Below are positions 57,331 through 64,000 of a stretch of DNA of 64,000 nt, one piece after another. Position numbers and translations under genes: made by a program. Source of the DNA: Actinacidiphila acidipaludis (lineage in GTDB: Bacteria; Actinomycetota; Actinomycetes; Streptomycetales; Streptomycetaceae). Under the pieces are notes generated by a model. The model ran no database searches and was not told the origin of the DNA. It saw nothing but the letters and a program-made list of their open reading frames with translations. Location of the stretch: positions 86,284 through 150,283 of the forward strand of contig NZ_JAINZZ010000011.1 of assembly GCF_019890725.1 (NCBI RefSeq), written 5' to 3'. The first letter of the stretch is position 1. The number at the start of each line of letters is the position of its first letter.

Positions 57331-59124
57331 TCAGCGCGCGGGCGGCAGGGGTTCGGTGACGGCGGGCGGCAGCGAGCCGACCTCCTCCGGCAGGTGCATG
57401 CGCAGCATCACCCGGTCCACCGCGTCGGCCGACAGCCGGTGGCGGGTCAGCAGCGACCCGGCGATCATCACGGCGAACGCGATGGGGACCGTCCAGGCCG
57501 CGGGCTGTTCCAGCAGCGCCGCCGACCAGCCGCTGCCCGCCCCGCGCACGCTCGTCAGCACCACCGCGCACGCCGCCAGGCCGCCGCCGACCACCAGCCC
57601 CAGCAGGGCGCCCGCGTCCGTCAGCCCGCGCCACCAGATACCGAGGACCAGCAGCGGGCAGAACGACGACGCGGCGACCGCGAACGCCAGCCCGATCGCG
57701 TCCGCCACCGGCAGCCCGGCGGTGGCCGTGGCCATCACCAGCGGCGGGCCGCCGGCCAGCAGCGTCGACCAGCGGAAGGCCCGGGCCGACCCGTGCATCA
57801 GGTCCTGCGAGAGCACCCCGGCCACCGAGACGGTCAGCCCGGAGGCCGTCGACACGAAGGCGGCGAACGCCCCCGCGGTGGCCAGTGCCGCCAGCAGCCG
57901 TCCCCCGCCGCCCGCCTCGGTGAGCTGCGGCAGCACCAGCACGGCGGTGTCGGTCTGCCCGGTGAGCAGCAGTTGCGGCGCGAAGATCCGCCCGAGCGCG
58001 CCGTACACCGTGGGCAACAGGTAGAAGACGCTCAGCAGCACCAGGACCAGCAGCGTGGTGCGGCGGGCCGCCCGGCCGTCGGGGTTGGTGTAGAAGCGCA
58101 CCAGCACGTGCGGCAGGCCCATCGTGCCCAGGAACGTCGCCAGCAGGATCGAGTAGACCGCGTACAGCGGGTGGGAGCGCCCGCCGGCGCCCGACAGCGG
58201 GTTCGCCCAGGAGGCGCCGGTGGCGGGGGCCAGTCCCTCGCGGTGCGGGACGGCGGCGCCCGCGGGGAACCGCAGGCTGGTGTCCGGGCCGGCGGTGTGC
58301 TCGCCGCGCTCCAGCCGTACGGGGGCGCCCGCGCCGGGGTCGCCGCCGGTGGGTCCGGGCCCCGGGCCCGAGGCGTACGTCGCGCCGTCGAGAGCCCCCC
58401 GGACGCCGACGGTGACCGCCGTGCGGACGTCGAACCGGACCTGGCCGTCGAGCCGGACGACCGTGGTGTGCGGAAAGCGCGGCACGTCGGGTCCGGTGAG
58501 CGCGGGCGCGCCGGCCGAGCGCCAGGCGAGCACCAGGAAGACCGCGGGCACGGCGATCGCGGTCAGCTTGAGCCAGAAGTGGAAGCCCTGGACGAGGGTG
58601 ACGCTGCGCATGCCGCCGGCCGCCGCCACGCCCGTGACGGCCGCCGCCACGACCACCGCTCCGGCCCAGCGCGGCGCCCCGGTGACCGTCTGGAGGGTCA
58701 GCCCGGCGCCCTGGAGCTGCGGTACCAGGTAGAGCCAGGCGATGACCGCGACGAGCACGCTCGCCACCCGCCGCACCGCCACCGAGCCGAGCCGCTCCTC
58801 GGCGAAGTCCGGCAGGGTGTAGGCGCCCGAGCGGCGCAGCGGCGCGGCGACCAGGAGCAGCAGCACCAGGTAGCCGGCGGTGTAGCCCACCGGGTAGGCG
58901 AGCATGTCGACACCGTAGGCCATCACCAGTCCGGCCACGCCGAGGAAGGACGCGGCGGACAGGTACTCGCCGCCGATCGCGGAGGCGTTCCACAGCGGGG
59001 ACACCTCACGGGAGGCCACGTAGAAGTCGGAGGTGGCCCGGGACAGGCGCAGCCCGTAGACGCCGATGGCGACGGTCGCCGCCAGCACGATGGCGAGGGC
59101 GGCCAGCCCGAGTGCGGGGTTCAC
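57331..59124 (-). CDS. Sodium:solute symporter, cation/acetate (ActP/MctC) type
   Basis: 597 residues, about 13 membrane helices. DFYVASREVSPLWNASAIGGEYLSA at the N terminus (given here as DFYVASR and WNASAIGGEYLSAASF) is the ActP signature. A long Gly/Pro-rich external loop lies at about 245-300. Takes up acetate, pyruvate or related monocarboxylates with sodium or protons. The GTG overlaps the preceding small membrane protein gene (GTGA). Confidence 0.9.
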   Translation of the reverse strand: MNPALGLAALAIVLAATVAIGVYGLRLSRATSDFYVASREVSPLWNASAIGGEYLSAASFLGVAGLVMAYGVDMLAYPVGYTAGYLVLLLLVAAPLRRSGAYTLPDFAEERLGSVAVRRVASVLVAVIAWLYLVPQLQGAGLTLQTVTGAPRWAGAVVVAAAVTGVAAAGGMRSVTLVQGFHFWLKLTAIAVPAVFLVLAWRSAGAPALTGPDVPRFPHTTVVRLDGQVRFDVRTAVTVGVRGALDGATYASGPGPGPTGGDPGAGAPVRLERGEHTAGPDTSLRFPAGAAVPHREGLAPATGASWANPLSGAGGRSHPLYAVYSILLATFLGTMGLPHVLVRFYTNPDGRAARRTTLLVLVLLSVFYLLPTVYGALGRIFAPQLLLTGQTDTAVLVLPQLTEAGGGGRLLAALATAGAFAAFVSTASGLTVSVAGVLSQDLMHGSARAFRWSTLLAGGPPLVMATATAGLPVADAIGLAFAVAASSFCPLLVLGIWWRGLTDAGALLGLVVGGGLAACAVVLTSVRGAGSGWSAALLEQPAAWTVPIAFAVMIAGSLLTRHRLSADAVDRVMLRMHLPEEVGSLPPAVTEPLPPAR

Positions 59125-59699
59125 CGGACGCCCGGAGTGGTGTCGCCGCCGGTGGTGGCTGGGGGCGGGGTCCCCGGGCCGGGGCCGGGATCGGCGCGAT
59201 CGGGGTCCGCGGCCGCCGCGCCGCCGGCGGCTTCCGCTCCGCTCCGGGACGCGTGCGCGGGGCCGGGTACCGGCACCCCGGCGGCTTTGGGGTCCGGGGG
59301 TGAACCGGGGCCCGCGCCGGGCGCGTTGAGCATGTCGGTGAAGTCCCGCTCCACCCGCTCGGCGTGGCGGACGTGGAACCAGGCCACCCCGACCATCACC
59401 GGATAGGCGACCGCCCCCAGCAGCAGCCACGGCAGCCGGATGCCGACGACCTCGACCGTGCGCAGGCCCGGCAGCAGCGCGAACGCGGCGGGCAGACCGC
59501 CCAGCACCACCGTGAGCACCGCCAGCACGCCCAGCGCCAGCCGCAACTGGTCCCGGACCAGGGCGCGCAGATAGATCTGACCGAGCCGCGGCTGGGCGTG
59601 CAGGTCCTGCGCGCGGGCGCGGGCCGACCAGCCGCTGGAGCGGTTCCGGCGCGGCGCGGTGACCGCGACACGGCGCGACGGCGGCGGCGTCCCGGTCAC
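59121..59699 (-). CDS. Small membrane protein partner of the symporter (DUF485-like)
   Basis: 192 residues. Two membrane helices (LALGVLAVLTVVLGGLPAAF and LPWLLLGAVAYPVMVGVAWF) followed by a Pro/Gly/Ala tail. ActP-type symporters are commonly preceded by such a two-helix protein (DUF485 in E. coli yjcH). Overlaps both neighbours by four bases, so it is locked between the response regulator and symporter. Confidence 0.75.
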   Translation of the reverse strand: MTGTPPPSRRVAVTAPRRNRSSGWSARARAQDLHAQPRLGQIYLRALVRDQLRLALGVLAVLTVVLGGLPAAFALLPGLRTVEVVGIRLPWLLLGAVAYPVMVGVAWFHVRHAERVERDFTDMLNAPGAGPGSPPDPKAAGVPVPGPAHASRSGAEAAGGAAAADPDRADPGPGPGTPPPATTGGDTTPGVR

Positions 59700-60568
59700 G
59701 ACGGCCCGTCACCGGGCGCGGGCGCCCACCGCACGAGCAGGTCCCGCAGTTCGCGGGTGTGCCGCCGGGCCACCGGCAGCTCCCGGCCCGCGACCCGGAC
59801 CGTCCACCGGCCGGCGTCGGAGCGCAGCTCCTCGACGTGCCGCAGCGACACCAGATAGCCGCGGTGGATGCGCAGGAAGCCGTGCGGCGCCCAGCGTTCC
59901 TCCAGGACCGCGAGGGAGACCCGTACCAGCGGCGCGCGCCCTCCGGCGTGCAGCCGCACGTAGTCCCCCTGGGCCTCGGCGTAGGCGACCTCGTCGCGCG
60001 ACACGAACCGGGTGACGCCGCCGAGGTCGACGGGGATGCGCTCGTCGGCCCGGTCGGCCCGGTCGGGGCGCCCGGCACCCGGGCCGCCAGGGCCCGCGGG
60101 CCCGCCGAGGTGTCCCGCGCCGCCGGAACCGTCCGCGCCGCCCGGGACTCCGAAACCGGGACCGGTGCCGGGGCCGGTGCCGCCCGCCGCCGCCCCGTCG
60201 ATGAGCTCGGCGACCCGCCGCACCGCCTCGGCCAGCCTCTCCCGGCCCACCGGCTTGAGCAGGTAGTCGCACGCCTTGAGGGCGAAGGCGTCGACGGCGA
60301 AGTCCTCGTAGGCGGTGACGAACACGACGGCCGGCGGGTGAGCGAAGCGCCGGAGCACGCGCACCAGGTCGAGCCCGTCCAGGCCGGGCATGCGGATGTC
60401 GAGGAACACCGCGTCGACCGCCTCGCACTCCAGCAGCCGCAGCGCCGCGTCGCTGCTGCCCGCCGAGAGCACCCGCCCGATGCGGTGGTCGCCGCGCAGC
60501 AGATAGGTCAGGTCCTCCAGGGCGGGCGGTTCGTCGTCGACGGCCAGGACCCGCAGCGGCGTCCTCAC
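59696..60568 (-). CDS. LytTR-family response regulator
   Basis: 290 residues. Receiver domain with Asp11-Asp12, phospho-acceptor Asp57 (FLDIRMPG), Thr85 and Lys105 (LLKPVG). A Gly/Pro linker (about 125-175) leads to a LytTR DNA-binding domain (YAEAQGDYVRLH, FLRIHRGYLVSLRHV). It should control monocarboxylate uptake genes. The GTG overlaps the kinase stop. Confidence 0.92.
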   Translation of the reverse strand: MRTPLRVLAVDDEPPALEDLTYLLRGDHRIGRVLSAGSSDAALRLLECEAVDAVFLDIRMPGLDGLDLVRVLRRFAHPPAVVFVTAYEDFAVDAFALKACDYLLKPVGRERLAEAVRRVAELIDGAAAGGTGPGTGPGFGVPGGADGSGGAGHLGGPAGPGGPGAGRPDRADRADERIPVDLGGVTRFVSRDEVAYAEAQGDYVRLHAGGRAPLVRVSLAVLEERWAPHGFLRIHRGYLVSLRHVEELRSDAGRWTVRVAGRELPVARRHTRELRDLLVRWAPAPGDGPS

Positions 60569-61743
60569 GCGCGCACCCCCGTCCGGTACTTGGGCACCCG
60601 GACGTTGACCTTCGTCCCGGCGCCCGGGGCGGTCTCCACGACGAGCCCGTACTCGTCGCCGAAGACCGCGCGCAGCCGTTCGTCGACGTTGCCCAGGCCG
60701 AGCGAGTCGCCCTCGCCCTCCCCGGCAAGCTGCACGCGCACCTCCTCGGGGTCCATGCCCACCCCGTCGTCCTCCACACTGATCCGGCACTCCGCGCCCG
60801 CGTCCTCGGCCCGGATCGTGACCCGGCCCGGCGTCGGTTTGGGACCCAGGCCGTGCCGCACCGCGTTCTCCACGATCGGCTGCAGGCACAGGAACGGCAC
60901 GGCCACCGGCAGCACCTCGGGAGCGATCAGCAGGTCGACCTGGAGCCGGGAGCCGAACCGGGCGCGCTCCAGCCGCAAGTAGCGGTCAACGGACCGCAGT
61001 TCCTCGGCGAGGGTACTGAACTGGCCATGCCGCCGCAGGCTGTAACGCGTCAACTCGGCGAATTCCAGCAGCAGTTCACGCGCCTGGTCGGGATCGGTAC
61101 GGACGAACGACGCGATCGCGGTCAGCGAGTTGTAGACGAAGTGCGGGGATATCTGGGCGCGCAGGGCCCGCAGTTCCGCCTCCACCATCCGGGTCCTGGA
61201 CCGGTCGAGCTCGGCGAGTTCGAGCTGTGCGATCACCCAGTGCGCGACCTCGCCGGCGGCCCGCACCAGGCCCGCCGAGACCTGCCGCCCGTAGACGGAC
61301 AGCGCGCCGACCACCAGGCCGTCGACCACCAGCGGCACCACGACGGCGCTGCGCACCGGGCAGTCCAGGTCGCCGCACTCGACGAGCTCGGCGGGCACCA
61401 CCCAGGGGCGTCCGGTCTCCATCGCCTCCCGCGCGTGCTCGACCGCGGCCGGCGCGTGCCGGCGGCCGGGACCCTCCCAGGCCAGCAGCTCGCCGTCGCC
61501 GACGACGGCCAGCGCGGGCGTGCCCAGCAGGGCGCGCAGATGGCGGGCGGCGCGGCGGGCGGAGTCCGGATTGAGGCCGTCCCGCAGCGGAGGCGCGGCC
61601 AGCGACGCCTCGTGCAGGGTGGCGAAGGCCGCCCGGTCGGCGGGCGTGCCGAACCCGCGCCGGCCGCGCACCAGCCAGAACAGTCCCGCCGCGGCACCGG
61701 CGACGACCAGCGCGACGGCCACCACGGTGATCACGGACCCCAT
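60565..61743 (-). CDS. LytS-type sensor histidine kinase with GAF domain
   Basis: 392 residues. One N-terminal membrane helix, a GAF domain (about 50-170, VRSAVVVPLVVDGLVVGALSVYG), the His_kinase phospho-site ISPHFVYNSL (His201) and an ATPase domain (QPIVENAVRHGLG, DDGVGMD). The class senses pyruvate in E. coli BtsS/PyrS. A small carboxylate or cytoplasmic GAF ligand is inferred. CATAAT lies eight bases before the ATG, suggesting a leaderless start to this four-gene chain. Confidence 0.92.
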   Translation of the reverse strand: MGSVITVVAVALVVAGAAAGLFWLVRGRRGFGTPADRAAFATLHEASLAAPPLRDGLNPDSARRAARHLRALLGTPALAVVGDGELLAWEGPGRRHAPAAVEHAREAMETGRPWVVPAELVECGDLDCPVRSAVVVPLVVDGLVVGALSVYGRQVSAGLVRAAGEVAHWVIAQLELAELDRSRTRMVEAELRALRAQISPHFVYNSLTAIASFVRTDPDQARELLLEFAELTRYSLRRHGQFSTLAEELRSVDRYLRLERARFGSRLQVDLLIAPEVLPVAVPFLCLQPIVENAVRHGLGPKPTPGRVTIRAEDAGAECRISVEDDGVGMDPEEVRVQLAGEGEGDSLGLGNVDERLRAVFGDEYGLVVETAPGAGTKVNVRVPKYRTGVRA

Positions 61744-61962
61744 GCCCCCGCATTATGGCCAGCGAGCGGGAGGCCGGACAGGTCCCGGGACGGGTATTCA
61801 CGATTCCCGACGACCCGGACGACCCCGACGGCCCGCGGGCCGGCGCACGGTGCGGCGGGCGCCCGACTGGCGGACGCGCGATGGCGGCTCGCCGCGCGGT
61901 GGCCGACGGTATGACATAAGCGGGCCATCGGCCGGGCGTTCGGAACACAGTGAGGAGCGAGG

Positions 61963-63531
61963 GTGAGCGGAACGGCGACAGGCGGCAGGTCCCGGAACCT
62001 GGTTCTCGCGGCGATGATCTTCGCGGTGGCGATGACCTTCATCGACCAGACGATCGTGTCGATCGCGGCACCGAACATCCAGCAGGAGCTGAGCCTGTCG
62101 ACCACCGGCCTGCAGTGGGCCGTCAACGCCTACCTGCTGACGCTGGCCGCGTTCTTCGCCTACGGCGGGCGGCTCGCCGACACCGTCGGCCACCGCACGG
62201 TCGTCGTCGCCGGGGTGATCATCTTCGCCACCTCGTCACTGCTGTGCGGTCTGACCCCCAAGGGCGGGGCGGCCGAGGCGTGGATCGTGGCGTTCCGCGC
62301 GGTGCAGGGGGTCGGCGGCGCGATCATGTTCCCGGCGGCGCTGGGCATCGTGGTGCAGACGTTCGCGCTCCGCGAGCGGGGGCGGGCGCTGGCCCTGTTC
62401 TTCGGCATCGCGGGCGGGCTGACGGCGATCGGCCCGATTCTCGGCGGCTATCTGACGCAGTGGACGTGGCGGGCGATCTTCTGGGTCAACGTGCCCGTCG
62501 CCGTCGTCGCCCTGGTGCTCATCGCGATCGCCAAGCCGGTGACCGAGCACCGGCCGGCGCCGATGGACTACCGCGGTCTGGCGCTGATCGCCGGCGGCGT
62601 GGGCCTGAGCGTGTTCGGCTTCCAGCAGGCGCAGATCTGGCACTGGTCGAACCCGGGCATCGGGCTGTGCATCGCGGGCGGCCTGCTGCTGCTCGTGGCC
62701 TTCTATCTGGTCGAGCTGCGCACACCGTCGCCGCTGATGCAGGTGCGGATCTTCCGCAACCGGGCGTTCGGCGTGGAGAACCTCGTGCTGGGCATCTCCA
62801 TGCTGGTGTTCGTGCCGCTGTTCTTCTTCGCCAGCGAGTACGCACAGATCGGCCTGGGCAAGTCGGCCTCGGAGGCCGGTATCTACCTGCTGTACTTCTT
62901 CATCGGGTTCGTCATCGCCTCCCAGATCGGCGGGCGCATGCTGGACCGCGGCGGGGCGAAGCGGCCGGTCGTGCTGGGGTGCGTGCTGGCGGCCGTGGGC
63001 TTCCTGCTGCTCGCCGGCCAGGTCACGGACCTCGATTTCGGCAGCCAGCAGTGGTACGTGATCCTGGCCGGGGCCGGCATGGGACTCATGCTGACGCCCG
63101 CGACGACCGACGCGGTGAACCGGGCCGGGCGGCTGTCGTACGGCGAGGCGACGGGCATCACGCAGACGGTCCGCAACTTCGCGGCGAGCCTCGGGCTGGC
63201 GGTGCTGGGCACGATTTCGGTGTCGGTGTTCCAGTCGCATCTGCGCGGGTCGCTCATCGCGCAGGGGGTGCCGGCGTCCCAGGCCTCGGCCCGGGCCCAG
63301 TCCCTCGCGCAGTCGCGCAGCGCGTCCTCGGGGGCGGGCTCCATCCCCCATTACGTCCGGCTGGACTTCGCGTACTCCACGCGGACGGTGTTCTACGTCA
63401 TGGCCGGGATCATGGCGGTGGCCGCGGTCGTCGCGAAGTTCGGGCTGCGCCCCGGCGTCCAGCCCGAGGACGAGGCGTCCCCTTCCCCCCGGCCCACCTC
63501 CCGCACCCCTCCACCTCCCGTCCACGACTGA
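61963..63531 (+). CDS. MFS exporter, DHA2 (EmrB/QacA) family, 14 helices
   Basis: 522 residues. FIDQTIVSIAAPNIQ and LQWAVNAYLLTLAAFFAYGGRLADTVG (given as WAVNAYLLTLAAF and GGRLAD) are the DHA2 motif D1 and A regions, and FRAVQGVGGAIMFPAALG is motif C. Proton-driven drug or metabolite export. GAGGAGCGAGG precedes the GTG. Divergent from the kinase gene across 219 bases, no local regulator. Confidence 0.92.
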   Translation: MSGTATGGRSRNLVLAAMIFAVAMTFIDQTIVSIAAPNIQQELSLSTTGLQWAVNAYLLTLAAFFAYGGRLADTVGHRTVVVAGVIIFATSSLLCGLTPKGGAAEAWIVAFRAVQGVGGAIMFPAALGIVVQTFALRERGRALALFFGIAGGLTAIGPILGGYLTQWTWRAIFWVNVPVAVVALVLIAIAKPVTEHRPAPMDYRGLALIAGGVGLSVFGFQQAQIWHWSNPGIGLCIAGGLLLLVAFYLVELRTPSPLMQVRIFRNRAFGVENLVLGISMLVFVPLFFFASEYAQIGLGKSASEAGIYLLYFFIGFVIASQIGGRMLDRGGAKRPVVLGCVLAAVGFLLLAGQVTDLDFGSQQWYVILAGAGMGLMLTPATTDAVNRAGRLSYGEATGITQTVRNFAASLGLAVLGTISVSVFQSHLRGSLIAQGVPASQASARAQSLAQSRSASSGAGSIPHYVRLDFAYSTRTVFYVMAGIMAVAAVVAKFGLRPGVQPEDEASPSPRPTSRTPPPPVHD

Positions 63532-63576
63532 CCTTTCGGCTTCCGGGGTGCCCCGCGCCTTCTCAGGGCCTTGCCC

Positions 63577-63724
63577 TGCCCCTTGCGGTGCATTGCCGTC
63601 TGCTGCCTCGTCGTGGCTTGTCGCGTTGGGGGCACCTCTTGGACGAAGTCTGGGGGACCTCGCGCCCTTTCGGGGCTCGTCCTGCCCCTTGCGGTGCGTT
63701 GCCGTCTACTGCGCCGTCGTGGCT
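63577..63724 (+). repeat. Direct repeat with 106-bp period downstream of the MFS gene
   Basis: About 42 bases starting TGCCCCTTGCGGTGC (63577-63618) recur at 63683-63724 with a few mismatches. This region also resembles, inverted, the outer part of the element near 42640-42720. The stretch 63532-64000 holds no gene I can support. Confidence 0.75.
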
Positions 63725-63736
63725 GTTCGCGCAGTT

Positions 63737-63882
63737 CCCCGCGCCCCTGAATCACGTGCCGTTCGTCCACTTGTCGGGGGCAGTCCGGAAGCGTCTCCTC
63801 GGACTTGTGCGTGACCGTTCTTCCGTCCGGCTGGGCGGGGGTGTGCACAAGTCCTTGCGGGGAGCGCTTCCTCCCCACCCCC
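63737..63882 (-). repeat. Dispersed repeat element, copy 2 (inverted)
   Basis: Reverse-complement copy of the 42479-42650 element: 63757-63804 matches 42580-42627 at 47 of 48 positions, and 63833-63882 matches the outer segment. It includes GCGCAGTTCCCCGCGCCCCT near 63730-63750, a sequence I recall as frequent between Streptomyces genes. Confidence 0.85.
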
Positions 63883-63983
63883 TTGGTGGTCCATGGAGCC
63901 GCCTGGGCAGGACCGGGGTACCCCGGTAACACCCCCTGCGGCCACTTTCACTGCCAGGGGGTGGGGAGGAAGCGCTCCCCGCA
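63856..63983. repeat. 27-bp perfect inverted repeat with a 16-bp palindrome in the spacer
   Basis: Arms 63856-63882 and 63957-63983 are exact reverse complements, formed by head-to-head copies 2 and 3 of the dispersed element. The 74-base spacer contains the perfect palindrome ACCGGGGTACCCCGGT (63912-63927). Confidence 0.85.
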
Positions 63984-64000
63984 GGAATGTGCATCCGCCC
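63933..64000 (+). repeat. Dispersed repeat element, copy 3 (cut by window end)
   Basis: Same orientation as copy 1, 62 of 68 positions identical, running off the window edge. Confidence 0.85.

Noticed and set aside
63532..64000. Several short frames on both strands near the right end
   Set aside because: They fall in the dispersed repeat copies and share no protein similarity among copies beyond the DNA repeat.

Overview
The window is a high-GC actinomycete chromosome segment, most likely Streptomyces or a close relative. Evidence: G/C-ending codons almost throughout, many GTG starts, ATGA/GTGA stop-start overlaps, a SAV2148-type HEPN protein, the sirA-cysHCDN order, a GlgX/TreY/TreZ set, and many genes with a -10 hexamer placed so that the mRNA would be leaderless. 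I saw no tRNA, rRNA, CRISPR array, transposase or prophage gene.

Layout. 0-5.7 kb: the 3' part of a zinc-type alcohol dehydrogenase, a 90-aa Cys-motif protein, a large secreted family 3 glycosidase with three discoidin-type domains behind a LacI/CebR-like operator, and a DUF427 protein. 5.8-9.3 kb: a molybdate unit (HTH-TOBE protein, ModA, ModB, ModC) with a 12-bp tandem repeat array between modA and modB. 9.6-17.7 kb: a secreted alginate-lyase-like enzyme, a VOC/AraC convergent pair, a YihY/BrkB membrane protein divergent from an AidB-like acyl-CoA dehydrogenase (sharing an 18-bp bidirectional promoter), a GAF-domain regulator and a GNAT enzyme.

17.7-27.8 kb: one sulfur-assimilation block: Cys-rich leader peptide, sulfite reductase, a 68-aa CxxC protein, APS reductase, APS kinase, both ATP sulfurylase subunits, a second Cys-rich leader peptide, a sulfonate-type ABC importer, and a sirohydrochlorin chelatase that would supply siroheme for the reductase. 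27.8-36.2 kb: acyltransferase, MMPL exporter, ECF sigma factor with SnoaL domain, STAS protein, APH-like kinase, DEDDh exonuclease, HEPN protein.

36.4-48.5 kb: glycogen/trehalose metabolism (glgX, treY, treZ) interrupted by small unknowns, a LysR/dihydrolipoamide-dehydrogenase-like divergent pair and another GNAT protein. 48.6-54.3 kb: PPK2, ZapE-like ATPase, RibD-C reductase, an unknown protein, murC, msrB. 54.4-61.7 kb (minus strand): a two-component system (LytS-type kinase, LytTR regulator), small membrane protein and acetate-type symporter in a chain of four-base overlaps, followed by an acetate channel and acetyl-CoA synthetase sharing one base. This looks like one acetate sensing, uptake and activation unit. 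62-63.5 kb: a DHA2-type MFS exporter. The two largest gene-poor stretches (42.4-42.8 and 63.5-64.0 kb) carry copies of the same dispersed repeat in opposite orientations.
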